Source: Anabaena sp. WA102
Lineage (GTDB): Bacteria > Cyanobacteriota > Cyanobacteriia > Cyanobacteriales > Nostocaceae
Length of the DNA: 64,000 bases
Assembly (NCBI RefSeq): GCF_001277295.1
Contig: NZ_CP011456.1
Span: 3,360,001 to 3,424,000 of the forward strand
Reading direction: 5' to 3'
Shown: positions 13,936-22,392 of the stretch, in pieces
How the letters are laid out: every line of letters begins with the position of its first letter
Position numbering within the stretch: position 1 is the first letter of the stretch
Notes under the pieces: generated by a model
Databases searched by the model: none
Seen by the model: the letters and a program-made list of their open reading frames with translations, nothing else
Told to the model about the DNA's origin: nothing
Position numbers and translations under genes: made by a program

Positions 13936-15432
13936 TTAAGAATCCAATGGTTCCCGATTTGCTACTAGATGATGATTATTAGTTTTTACCATGGTGGTAA
14001 TTGTGGCTTGGGTATAATAGACTAACCAATTGGGTTGAATACCAAAAATAACGATCGCTACTGCTAATATGATTGCAGGGATGCGATCGCTCCAATACAC
14101 ACGAGGTAAGTTAGTAACTGCTGCTGATAACCGCCCAAAAAAGGCACGATTTAAGAGAATTAGGAAGTAAACCGCAGTTAAACCATTTCCGAGCATGGCT
14201 AATAATGTTTGGACGGGGAAAATGGCAAAACTGCCCCGAAAAACAATAAATTCGGAAATAAATCCCACCATTCCCGGTATACCTGCACTGGCCATAACGG
14301 CAAAAATCATTAAACTACCAATAACTGGTAAACCTCGTTCTGGGTTTAATAGTCCCCGAATGACATTTAAATCTCGACTACCAGCTTTTTTGTAAACAAC
14401 TCCCACCAACAGAAATAACATGGCGGATATTAACCCGTGACTAATCATTTGCATGACTGCACCCAAAACGCTGAGGGGTGTGGATGCGGCTGCTGCTAAT
14501 AAGACATAGCCCATGTGACCGATAGAACTATAGGCTACCATTTTTTTCATGTCCGTTTGCGCGATCGCACAAGATGCCCCAAACAAAACACTAACTACTG
14601 CCCATGTAGCTAACCAAGGTGCTGCATAAGCCCAAGCATCTGGCAATAAATTCATCCCAAATCGCAGTAAGCCATAAGTCCCTAATTTTAATAATATCCC
14701 CGCCAATAGCACAGATATGGGTGTAGAGGCTTCAACGTGGGCATCTGGTAGCCAAGTATGGAAGGGAACGAGGGGAATTTTAATGCCAAATCCTACCAAA
14801 ATTCCGGCAAGGAGTAAAATTTGGGTTGCTAAGGGTAGAGATTGGGCATTTAAGGTTGCTAGTCCAAAACTGGGAGAACCACTTAACCAAACCATCCCCA
14901 GGAAACTGGCTAAAATGACGATTCCTGAAAAAGCTGTATAAATCAGAAATTTTGTGGCTGCATAACCCCGTTTTTCTCCCCCCCAAATCGCAATTAGCAA
15001 ATATAGGGGTATTAGTTCCAATTCATAAAACAGGAAGAATAATAATAAATCCTGTGCTAAAAATGCTCCTATCACCCCAGCACTTAAGAGCAGAATTAGA
15101 GAGTAGTAAAATCTCGGACGTTGTTGGGATTCATCGCTGCTATAAATAGCAATACAGGTTAATAGTCCATTGAGAATTAACAACGGGAGAGATAAACCAT
15201 CTATACCCAAATTGTAGTTTAAGCCAATAGCATCTATCCAAGGTAAGGATTCAGCAAACTGTTGACCAATTTCTCCGGGATTAAACTGAATTCCCAGGAA
15301 AATACTCCATAAAAAAATAATCACGCTAAAGACGAAAGCAATGATTCGGGATAGTTTACCAGAGATGGTAAAAGGATAGAAACCAATAAAAGCCGCACCA
15401 ATTAACGGCAGTAAGATCAATGTACTGAGCAT
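13936..15432 (-). CDS. ndhD4: NAD(P)H dehydrogenase subunit NdhD (CO2-uptake NdhD4 type)
   Basis: 498 residues from the ATG at 15432 (MLSTLILLPLIGAAFIGFYP). A proton-pumping antiporter-like subunit with about 14 membrane spans; core motifs include FFLFYELELIPLYLLIAIWG, KIPLVPFHTWLPDAHVEAST and DMKKMVAYSSIGHMGYVLLA, with the conserved Glu and Lys of the proton path. The frame is open further upstream through a 9-bp minisatellite, which would add a Pro-His-Leu polymer; this is rejected because family members start at MLS. It sits between ndhF and cup in a CO2-uptake operon. The 4 versus 3 paralogue choice is inferred from context. Confidence 0.88.
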   Translation of the reverse strand: MLSTLILLPLIGAAFIGFYPFTISGKLSRIIAFVFSVIIFLWSIFLGIQFNPGEIGQQFAESLPWIDAIGLNYNLGIDGLSLPLLILNGLLTCIAIYSSDESQQRPRFYYSLILLLSAGVIGAFLAQDLLLFFLFYELELIPLYLLIAIWGGEKRGYAATKFLIYTAFSGIVILASFLGMVWLSGSPSFGLATLNAQSLPLATQILLLAGILVGFGIKIPLVPFHTWLPDAHVEASTPISVLLAGILLKLGTYGLLRFGMNLLPDAWAYAAPWLATWAVVSVLFGASCAIAQTDMKKMVAYSSIGHMGYVLLAAAASTPLSVLGAVMQMISHGLISAMLFLLVGVVYKKAGSRDLNVIRGLLNPERGLPVIGSLMIFAVMASAGIPGMVGFISEFIVFRGSFAIFPVQTLLAMLGNGLTAVYFLILLNRAFFGRLSAAVTNLPRVYWSDRIPAIILAVAIVIFGIQPNWLVYYTQATITTMVKTNNHHLVANREPLDS

Positions 15433-15454
15433 GAAAGTTAGGGAATAGAGGGTG

Positions 15455-15741
15455 GGGAGGTGGGGGAGGTGGGGGAGGTGGGGGAGGTGGGGGAGGTGGG
15501 GGAGGTGGGGGAGGTGGGGGAGGTGGGGGAGGTGGGGGAGGTGGGGGAGGTGGGGGAGGTGGGGGAGGTGGGGGAGGTGGGGGAGGTGGGGGAGGTGGGG
15601 GAGGTGGGGGAGGTGGGGGAGGTGGGGGAGGTGGGGGAGGTGGGGGAGGTGGGGGAGGTGGGGGAGGTGGGGGAGGTGGGGGAGGTGGGGGAGGTGGGGG
15701 AGGTGGGGGAGGTGGGGGAGGTGGGGGAGGTGGGGGAGGTA
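15455..15741. repeat. 9-bp G-rich minisatellite (about 32 copies)
   Basis: An almost perfect tandem of the unit GGTGGGGGA runs for about 290 bp between ndhF and ndhD, inside their operon. The + strand is G-rich (runs of five and two G), so the operon transcript carries the C-rich complement. Open frames across it encode only GRWGRW, GEVGEV or PHLPHL polymers and are not genes. Confidence 0.97.
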
Positions 15742-15745
15742 GGGG

Positions 15746-15860
15746 AAGAATATTACCAATTACCCATTACCCATTACCAATTACCCATTACCAATTACCA
15801 ATTACCCATTACCAATTACCAATTACCCATTACCCATTACCAATTACCCATTACCCATTA
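15746..15860. repeat. heptameric STRR (ATTACCA/ATTACCC)
   Basis: About 15 tandem 7-bp units alternate between ATTACCA and ATTACCC. This is a short tandemly repeated repetitive sequence of the kind known in heterocystous cyanobacteria. It ends against the stop codon of ndhF. Confidence 0.93.
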
Positions 15861-15861
15861 C

Positions 15862-17718
15862 CTAAAAAGGTAATTTCTCGAATAAACCTAATGACAGACT
15901 AATTAGGAAACCAAGAATGCTAATAAAGACAAGGATTGTTAGCATATAGCCTTGTGATTGACCAGAAATGCTGTATTTCAAACTTTGTCCGCTAAAAATC
16001 GCAGCAAAGCCGACTAAGTTGACTAGACCATCTACCAAAAAGCGATCGCTCCACGCGGATATCCTCGATAACAGCGCCACAGCACTTACAATCGTTAAGC
16101 GATAAATGCGGTCTATGTAAAAATCATAGCCTAATAAGTCTTGTATAAGTCGCCAAATCAAAATTCTCGATCTTGACCAAGCCTTGTGCAGATAAATTGT
16201 TGCGCCAATAGTCACCCCAGCAATGGTAGAAGCTACTAAAGATCCGACTACATACCAATCTAGGCTTTCCCAGCTAGGTAATAAATACCATTGCTGTAGC
16301 ATCAGGGGTAATAATAGCGTCAGGATAGTTAAAGTCACCATTGGTAATGCCATTGGCCAGGCAACTTCTGGAGCGCGACGGGTTTTTGGTTGGGGTTGTC
16401 CCCAAAAAACTAACCGGAATACCCTAGTTAAATTCAAAGCCGTTAAGCCGTTAACTAAGATTAAAACCACAATTACCCAAGGGCTAATTTTTACTAAGCC
16501 GTCAGCCCAAGCTAACATTGCCCAAAAACTGCCCAAGGGTAATAGTGTTACCATACCTGCCGAACCGACTATAAAAGCTGTGGTAGTAGCTGGCATTTTT
16601 GACCACAAACCCCCCATTTCCGTTAGATCTTGGGTTTGGGTAGTGTAGATAACTGAACCAGAACTCATGAATAATAAGGCTTTGGCAATAGCATGACTCA
16701 GGAGTAACATTAACGCCACTCCACCTTGTTCCAAGCCTACAGCCAAAAATACTAATCCCATGTAAGCACTGGTGGAATGGGAGAGCGATCGCTTAATATC
16801 AATTTGGGCTAGAGATACCAATGTCGCCCCCACCGCTGTCATTACCCCCACAACCACCAAAGTATTTAAGGCAATAGGGGACAAATATAATAATGGTTGG
16901 ACTTTGTAGAGGAAATAAGCACCTCCAGCTACCACCAACGAATTTCGCATCACCGAAGCTGGGTTGGGTCCCTCCATTGCCTCATCTAACCACAAATGCA
17001 GGGGAAATTGAGCGCACTTACCAGCAGGACCGGCAATTAAACCCAAACAGAGCAAGGTTGATGTCACAGGGTTTAAATCAGCGGTTTGCGCCCACTCATA
17101 CAAATCCGAAAAGTTTAAGCTACCCGCTAAAGTAGAAAGAGTCACCACAGCCATTAGCAGCAACAAATCACCTACCCGCTTCGTCAAGAAGGCATCTCGC
17201 GCCGCCGTCACTACCAACGGTTGAGCATACCAAAATCCCACCAGTAAATAAGTCGAAAGGGTGAGAACTTCCAGCAAAGCATAGCTGAGAAACAAAGAAT
17301 CACTAATTGCTAGACCACTCAGAGCAGCTTCAAAAAATCCGACTAGACCAAAAAATCTGGCTAAAGACCAATCTTTTTCCATGTAGCCTAGTGCGTAAAT
17401 TTGCGCCAATAGACTTAATCCAGTAATTAAAACTGTTGCCCCAACACTGACTACGGAAATTTCCAGAGCAAAAGATAATTGAAAATCAGCAGCTTGAAAC
17501 CAAGTAATTACTAAATTTTCCTGTTCTCGATTCCAGATATCTTTAAATACTAAGAAACTATGGACAAAACCTAAGATGGTAGTCAATAAATTCAAGTAAG
17601 CCGCAGGTCTAGGTCCCGTACGCTGGATGATTCCTATACTCCAAGGCAAAGTCAAAATTGCCCCTAGTAAACTATAAAGAGGCACGAAGCAACTCGTTAA
17701 AAATAGAAACTCATTCAT
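15862..17718 (-). CDS. ndhF4: NAD(P)H dehydrogenase subunit NdhF (CO2-uptake NdhF4 type)
   Basis: A 618-residue NuoL/NdhF family antiporter-like subunit with about 16 membrane spans. Core segments include YALLEVLTLSTYLLVGFWYA, KCAQFPLHLWLDEAMEGPNP, DIKRSLSHSTSAYMGLVFLA and LLSHAIAKALLFMSSGSVIY, containing the expected Glu, Lys and His proton-path residues. The ATG at 17718 is preceded by an AAGGA box. It is the first gene of the ndhF-ndhD-cup operon, which on NDH-1 drives CO2 to bicarbonate conversion at thylakoids. It is divergent from the ccm operon across a 656-bp spacer. Confidence 0.88.
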   Translation of the reverse strand: MNEFLFLTSCFVPLYSLLGAILTLPWSIGIIQRTGPRPAAYLNLLTTILGFVHSFLVFKDIWNREQENLVITWFQAADFQLSFALEISVVSVGATVLITGLSLLAQIYALGYMEKDWSLARFFGLVGFFEAALSGLAISDSLFLSYALLEVLTLSTYLLVGFWYAQPLVVTAARDAFLTKRVGDLLLLMAVVTLSTLAGSLNFSDLYEWAQTADLNPVTSTLLCLGLIAGPAGKCAQFPLHLWLDEAMEGPNPASVMRNSLVVAGGAYFLYKVQPLLYLSPIALNTLVVVGVMTAVGATLVSLAQIDIKRSLSHSTSAYMGLVFLAVGLEQGGVALMLLLSHAIAKALLFMSSGSVIYTTQTQDLTEMGGLWSKMPATTTAFIVGSAGMVTLLPLGSFWAMLAWADGLVKISPWVIVVLILVNGLTALNLTRVFRLVFWGQPQPKTRRAPEVAWPMALPMVTLTILTLLLPLMLQQWYLLPSWESLDWYVVGSLVASTIAGVTIGATIYLHKAWSRSRILIWRLIQDLLGYDFYIDRIYRLTIVSAVALLSRISAWSDRFLVDGLVNLVGFAAIFSGQSLKYSISGQSQGYMLTILVFISILGFLISLSLGLFEKLPF

Positions 17719-18374
17719 CTAATATTTTCCTTAACAACTCAGTTCCGATTCTCTTAAGCAGCCTTTAAATAATCATTTGCTCAAAAAACAATATCCTTGT
17801 GAAAATCTATGTTTTCTTAACTTTTTTTAGCTCAATATGCCTAAGCACATTTACTTTAGATTAGCCTATTATTGAGCCATTAAATATAATTTAACATCTT
17901 AGATATTCTAATAATTTTTGAACAACATTTTTTATTTTTCTGCTTTTTTTAAATTTGTTTTTTAAGTACGTTGGTAAAATTTGCAGATTTTTACCCACTG
18001 TTTATAGCCATAGCGAATCACAGGAAAGATATAGCCAGTAGCCCGTCCGTCCCATATATAGCACTCACCAATCCTCCTCATCAAAGAATTAGCTTGGGCT
18101 ATGAACTATAGTAATTCTCAAAGTGATAAAGAAATTATAAAGCATAAGTTGTCACTCTAGGGATCAGTGAATTTTAATCTCATAAAAGACCGTATGAACT
18201 TTTGTTAACTTTTTTTAATATATTTTATTACAAACTATTATAGTAATTTATGTTGCCAGGGATGCCAAGGTTTCCTATGCTTAAATGTGGCAGTATTTTC
18301 GGATCAGGATGAGCATCCCCGTCCAAAATTTCCACCCATAGTTCTAATTCGATTAAATTTTGAGGAGTTCTGCG
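17719..18374. promoter_or_regulatory. divergent regulatory spacer between ndhF4 and ccmK
   Basis: 656 bp of AT-rich, gene-free DNA between the CO2-uptake and carboxysome operons, so both promoters should lie here. Toward ccmK a TATTAT -10-like box occurs at 18236-18241, without a convincing -35. Toward ndhF an A/T-rich stretch covers 17760-17980. LysR-type regulators of carbon genes would be expected to bind here, but no palindromic operator could be picked confidently by eye. Confidence 0.55.
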
Positions 18375-18683
18375 ATGCCAATTGCAGTTGGAATGATTGA
18401 AACTAAAGGCTTTCCCGCAGTAGTAGAAGCTGCTGACGCAATGGTGAAGGCTGCCCGTGTGACTTTAGTAGGATATGAAAAAATTGGTAGCGCTCGCGTT
18501 ACAGTTATTGTGAGAGGAGATGTTTCTGAAGTTCAAGCTTCAGTAGCAGCCGGCATTGAAGCAGCTAAAAGAGTCAACGGTGGTGAAGTGGTATCTACCC
18601 ATATCATTGCTCGTCCTCATGAAAACCTAGAATATGTCTTGCCAATTCGTTATACAGAAGCTGTAGAACAGTTCCGGGCTTAG
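18375..18683 (+). CDS. ccmK: carboxysome shell hexamer protein CcmK
   Basis: 102 residues from the ATG at 18375, with GAGGAG seven bases upstream; a TTG five codons earlier is rejected. It is a single BMC domain: MPIAVGMIETKGFPAVVEAA, DAMVKAARVTLVGYEKIGSA, RVTVIVRGDVSEVQASV and STHIIARPHENLEYVLPIRY. Such hexamers tile the facets of the beta-carboxysome shell with a central metabolite pore (the KIGS loop). It is the first gene of ccmK-K-L-M-N-O. It lacks the longer tail of the next paralogue, so it is probably a ccmK1/ccmK2 pair. Confidence 0.95.
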   Translation: MPIAVGMIETKGFPAVVEAADAMVKAARVTLVGYEKIGSARVTVIVRGDVSEVQASVAAGIEAAKRVNGGEVVSTHIIARPHENLEYVLPIRYTEAVEQFRA

Positions 18684-18776
18684 TCTAATTACTGTTTAAA
18701 CGAAAAACATTAACAGGACTGCTTGCTTGAGTTTAAATCTGGTACAAGTAAAAATTTAATTTAAGGACAAAAACAA

Positions 18777-19121
18777 ATGTCAATTGCAGTAGGAATGGTA
18801 GAGACTCTAGGCTTTCCAGCCGTAGTAGAAGCTGCTGATGCGATGGTAAAAGCTGCTCGTGTTACCTTGGTTGGTTATGAAAAAATCGGTAGTGGTCGGG
18901 TGACAGTTATCGTCCGTGGTGATGTTTCCGAAGTTCAAGCTTCCGTAGGTGCTGGAGTAGAATCAGTTAAGCGCGTCAACGGTGGACAAGTGCTGTCTAC
19001 CCACATTATTGCTCGTCCCCACGAAAACTTGGAATATGTCCTCCCCATTCGTTATACCGAAGATGTAGAACAATTCCGGGAAGGTGTTAACACAATCCGC
19101 CCTTTCGGTAGAAGACCATAA
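18777..19121 (+). CDS. ccmK: carboxysome shell hexamer protein CcmK (second paralogue)
   Basis: A 114-residue single BMC-domain protein very close to the preceding gene (VGMVETLGFPAVVEAADAMV, KIGSGRVTVIVRGDVSEVQA). It has a longer C-terminus (EDVEQFREGVNTIRPFGRRP) typical of major CcmK shell proteins. It starts 93 bp after the first ccmK and ends 6 bp before ccmL. The two copies look like a tandem duplication. It should co-assemble in the shell facets. Confidence 0.95.
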   Translation: MSIAVGMVETLGFPAVVEAADAMVKAARVTLVGYEKIGSGRVTVIVRGDVSEVQASVGAGVESVKRVNGGQVLSTHIIARPHENLEYVLPIRYTEDVEQFREGVNTIRPFGRRP

Positions 19122-19127
19122 TTAATA

Positions 19128-19433
19128 ATGCAAATTGCCAGAGTTCGTGGCACAGTAACCAGCACCCAAAAAGATCCCAGTCTGCGGGGTGTGAAGCTAC
19201 TAATGTTGCAATTAATAGATGAAAATGGCAATCTCCTGCCAGTATACGAGGTAGCCGCCGATAACAGTGTAGGGGCAGGAGTAGATGAGTGGGTACTTGT
19301 CAGTCGTGGCAGTGCTGCTCGTCAATTATCAGGTAATGAACAACGACCGTTAGACGCAGCAGTAGTGGCAATTATAGACACCATTTACGTTGAAGATCGT
19401 GTAATTTACAGCAAGAAAGACCAGTATAGATAG
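19128..19433 (+). CDS. ccmL: carboxysome vertex pentamer protein CcmL
   Basis: A 101-residue EutN/CcmL-type protein: MQIARVRGTVTSTQKDPSLR, VKLLMLQLIDENGNLLPVYE, AADNSVGAGVDEWVLVSRGS and AVVAIIDTIYVEDRVIYSK. Known CcmL pentamers cap the twelve vertices of the shell. It starts 6 bp after ccmK, so translation is coupled within the operon. The length is standard for the family. A repeat-filled 230-bp spacer separates it from ccmM. Confidence 0.95.
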   Translation: MQIARVRGTVTSTQKDPSLRGVKLLMLQLIDENGNLLPVYEVAADNSVGAGVDEWVLVSRGSAARQLSGNEQRPLDAAVVAIIDTIYVEDRVIYSKKDQYR

Positions 19434-19439
19434 TCAGAA

Positions 19440-19633
19440 CAGAGGCAAGAGGCAAGAGGCAAGAGGCAAGAGGTAAGAGGTAAGAGGTAAGAGGTAAGAG
19501 GTAAGAGGTAAGAGGTAAGAGTTGATGAAAATAGGCAACTGACCAATGACCAATGACCAATGACCAATGACCAATGACCAATGACCAATGACCAATGACC
19601 AATGACCACTGACCAATGACCAATGACCACTGA
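19440..19633. repeat. heptameric STRR pair (GAGGCAA/GAGGTAA and TGACCAA)
   Basis: Two different heptamer arrays abut: about ten copies of AAGAGGC/AAGAGGT (19440-19510), then about 13 copies of TGACCAA (19540-19633). They separate ccmL from ccmM inside the operon. The open frames on the minus strand (repeating WSLVIGH or TSYLLPL) are repeat artefacts. Confidence 0.93.
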
Positions 19634-19663
19634 CAAAAAGCTTATTTCAGGAGGAATCTCGCA

Positions 19664-21319
19664 ATGGTAGTCCGCAGCACGGCGGCACCCCCAACCCCAT
19701 GGTCAAGGAGTTTAGCAGAACCAAAAATCAATGAAACTGCATTTGTCCACTCTTCTTGTAACCTCATTGGTGATGTCAATATAGGTGCAAATGTAATTGT
19801 TGCTCCGGGGACTTCGATTAGAGCCGATGAAGGGACACCTTTTTGTGTTAGTGAAAATACCAATATTCAAGATGGTGTGGTCATTCATGGGTTGGAGCAA
19901 GGCCGAGTCGTTGGTGATGATGGCAAGAAATACTCAGTATGGGTTGGGAAAAGTGCCTCCATTACCCACATGGCACTGATTCATGGACCTGCTTACGTTG
20001 GCGATAGTTGTTTTATTGGCTTTCGTTCTACGGTATTTAATGCCAGGGTGGGTGCAGGCTGCATTGTGATGATGCACGCCCTAATTCAAGATGTGGAAAT
20101 TCCACCGGGTAAATACGTAGCTTCTGGATCAATAATTACGACCCAGCAGCAAGCGGATAGATTGCCAGATGTCCAAGCACAGGATCAAGAATTTGCTCAC
20201 CATGTAGTAGGGATTAATCAGGCTTTACGGGCTGGTTATCACTGTGCTGCGGATAGCAAGTGTATTGCGCCGATTCGGGATGAACTCAATCTTTCCGGTG
20301 CTAAATCTTATACAAGTATTGAAGTTGAAGAGTTAGAAAGGAGTAGTGACGTGGTTAGCTATAGCTTGGGTGCAGAAACAGTAGATCAATTACGTTATCT
20401 ACTAGAACAAGGATTTAAAATTGGGACAGAACACGTAGACCAAAGACGTTTCCGTACAGGTTCTTGGCAAAGTTGTCAAGCAATTGAAACTCGGTCTTTA
20501 GGTGAAGCTGTTGCGGCTGTAGAGTCTTGCTTGAGAGACCACAGCGGTGAATATGTGCGTCTATTTGGTATTGACAGCAACAGAAGACGGGTATTAGAAA
20601 CAATCGTTCAACGTCCTGAAGGTGTTGTTGCTGGTACATCTAGCTTTAAAGCCCCTGCCGCTGCATCTGCTGGTAGTTACAATGGTAATGGTAACGGCAA
20701 TGGTGTTGGTAGTGCCAAATTGAGTGCAGAAACTGTAGATCAAATTCGTCAACTTTTGGCTGGTGGTTTCAAAATTGGGACAGAACACGTAGACGAGCGT
20801 CGCTTCCGTACAGGTTCTTGGAACAGTTGTGAACCAATTCAATCTAATTCGGCTCAAGCAGTTGTAGCTGCCTTGGAAGAGTGTATAGAAACTCATCAAG
20901 GTGAGTATGTACGTTTGATTGGGATTGACACTAAAGCCAAACGTCGCGTATTAGAAGCAATTATCCAAAGACCGAATGGACAAGTAGCATCTTCTGGTAG
21001 CGCAAAATCATTTACCAGTACAAGTTCTGCCACTGCAACGGCGACAGCTACTAGCACCCGGTTAACTGCGGAAATAGTAGGTCAATTGCGCCAACTATTG
21101 TCCAGTGGGGCAAAAATTGCGGTGGAACACGTAGATCAACGCCGTTTCCGCACAGGAACTTGGACAGTTGCGGGTCAAATTCAGGCTACATCTGAAAGAG
21201 AAGCGATCGCTGCTCTAGAAGGATACGTCTCTGAATACCCAGGCGAATATGTACGCTTAGTTGGGACTGACCCTAAAGCGAAACGCCGCGTATTAGAAGC
21301 AATTATCCAACGTCCGTAG
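19664..21319 (+). CDS. ccmM: carboxysome assembly protein CcmM (gamma-carbonic anhydrase plus three SSUL domains)
   Basis: A 551-residue scaffold protein; the ATG is preceded by a GGAGGA box. Residues 1-200 form a left-handed beta-helix gamma-carbonic anhydrase with zinc ligands His75, His102 and His107 and the Cys194/Cys200 pair shown in other CcmM proteins to be needed for activity, so this enzyme is probably active. Three Rubisco-small-subunit-like modules follow, each with a (K/R)IGTEHVD(Q/E)RRFRTGSW-like block: about 230-320, 345-435 and 460-551. The third lacks the Cys seen in the first two (TWTVAG instead of SWxSC). SSUL modules crosslink Rubisco. An internal start at Val230 should also give a short form. 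Confidence 0.97.
   Translation: MVVRSTAAPPTPWSRSLAEPKINETAFVHSSCNLIGDVNIGANVIVAPGTSIRADEGTPFCVSENTNIQDGVVIHGLEQGRVVGDDGKKYSVWVGKSASITHMALIHGPAYVGDSCFIGFRSTVFNARVGAGCIVMMHALIQDVEIPPGKYVASGSIITTQQQADRLPDVQAQDQEFAHHVVGINQALRAGYHCAADSKCIAPIRDELNLSGAKSYTSIEVEELERSSDVVSYSLGAETVDQLRYLLEQGFKIGTEHVDQRRFRTGSWQSCQAIETRSLGEAVAAVESCLRDHSGEYVRLFGIDSNRRRVLETIVQRPEGVVAGTSSFKAPAAASAGSYNGNGNGNGVGSAKLSAETVDQIRQLLAGGFKIGTEHVDERRFRTGSWNSCEPIQSNSAQAVVAALEECIETHQGEYVRLIGIDTKAKRRVLEAIIQRPNGQVASSGSAKSFTSTSSATATATATSTRLTAEIVGQLRQLLSSGAKIAVEHVDQRRFRTGTWTVAGQIQATSEREAIAALEGYVSEYPGEYVRLVGTDPKAKRRVLEAIIQRP
20338..20353 (+). promoter_or_regulatory. ccmM: internal ribosome binding site and GTG start for short CcmM
   Basis: AAGGAG at 20338-20343 lies seven bases before GTG at 20351, codon 230, just at the end of the gamma-CA domain. 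Translation from here gives 322 residues (about 35 kDa) holding exactly the three SSUL modules. In Synechococcus PCC 7942 the short CcmM (M35) is known to arise from an internal GTG at the equivalent place. Confidence 0.82.
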
Positions 21320-21462
21320 AGGCAGGCGCAGGGGAGCAGGGGAAGTAGGGGAAGCAGAGGAAGTAGGGGAGAAATTTTCTTCCTTCTGACAACTGACAAC
21401 CGACAACTGACAACCGACAACTGACAACTGACAACTGACAACTGACAACTGACCATTTCCGG
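21320..21462. repeat. STRR spacer between ccmM and ccmN
   Basis: GGGGAAGTAGGGGAAGCAGA-type purine repeats are followed by about ten GACAACT/GACAACC heptamers (21387-21450). There is no coding content; the minus-strand open frames (repeating VVSCQLS) are artefacts. Confidence 0.92.
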
Positions 21463-21482
21463 CTTCCGAGGTAATAAATTCC

Positions 21483-22292
21483 ATGTCTGTATCGCTGCTA
21501 CGCCTGGGCGATAGATTTGATGCTCATATTCATGGCGACGTAATTATTCATCCCAGTGCAGTAATAGCTCCTGGGGTAATTCTGCAAGCAGCTACTAACA
21601 GTACAATTGTGATTGGGGCTGGAGTATGTCTGGGTATGGGATCAATTCTCCAAGTAAGTGAGGGTATTCTAGAAATAGAAGCAGGAGCAAACTTGGGAGC
21701 CGGTTTTTTGATGGTTGGTGAAGGCAAAATTGGGGCTAATGCTTGTATTGGTGCAGCCACAACGGTTTTTAACTGTTCCGTAGCGCCAGGACAAGTTATT
21801 CCCTCTGGTTCAATTTTGGGAGATACTAGTCGGCAGATTGTTGAACCGTCAGCGGTACAACCAGAATCTACTAATTCTCAACCAGAGAAACCAGAGGAAT
21901 TAGCCGAACAACTTGAATCTCCTCATTCTCAACCAGAGAAACCAGAGGAACAGGAAAAAGTATTTTCCTCAACTCAACTCTCGGTTGCGGCTTTTCTGGA
22001 GTTTAAACACCAATCTACACCTGTATCTCCACCTTCACCTACACCGAAAAGCCAGTCTCCACCAGAGTCGGAAACGGCTGTGGCTAGTGATTCCACCCCC
22101 GTTGAAACTCCGCTTCCAGAGTCTACAGAAACTACTTCTGAAAACTTAGAACCTAGCGAGTCTGATCTAGAAGCTCACAACATTTTTGGTACGCAAATCT
22201 ATGGACAAGGTAGCATAAATAGGCTGCTGAGTACATTATTTCCCCATAGACAATCCTTGGGTAACGAAAACTCTCACAATTCTTCAGGTTAA
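21483..22292 (+). CDS. ccmN: carboxysome assembly adaptor CcmN
   Basis: A 269-residue protein with N-terminal hexapeptide-repeat beta-helix (GDVIIHPSAVIAPGVILQAA, TIVIGAGVCLGMGSILQVSE, ANLGAGFLMVGEGKIGANA). A long Pro/Ser/Glu-rich linker follows, containing a duplicated SQPEKPEE segment. The C-terminal encapsulation peptide is clear: FGTQIYGQGSINRLLSTLFP. CcmN is known to bridge CcmM inside the carboxysome to CcmK/CcmO in the shell through this amphipathic helix. Gene order and length fit. Confidence 0.95.
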   Translation: MSVSLLRLGDRFDAHIHGDVIIHPSAVIAPGVILQAATNSTIVIGAGVCLGMGSILQVSEGILEIEAGANLGAGFLMVGEGKIGANACIGAATTVFNCSVAPGQVIPSGSILGDTSRQIVEPSAVQPESTNSQPEKPEELAEQLESPHSQPEKPEEQEKVFSSTQLSVAAFLEFKHQSTPVSPPSPTPKSQSPPESETAVASDSTPVETPLPESTETTSENLEPSESDLEAHNIFGTQIYGQGSINRLLSTLFPHRQSLGNENSHNSSG

Positions 22293-22392
22293 GTGTTAAG
22301 TATGAAGTATGAACGTAAGTCCATATTAAAATGCTAGTTTTCATTCTTTTGTGATTGAAGACGCTATACGAACCTTATCCTGGAAAATTTAG

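Noticed and set aside
15433..15759. N-terminal Pro-His-Leu extension of NdhD
   Set aside because: It is the in-frame translation of the 9-bp minisatellite; the family start MLSTLILLPLIG lies at 15432.
15460..15873. Plus-strand frame of repeating GEV followed by LPITNYQ
   Set aside because: Translation of the minisatellite and the heptamer array; not a gene.
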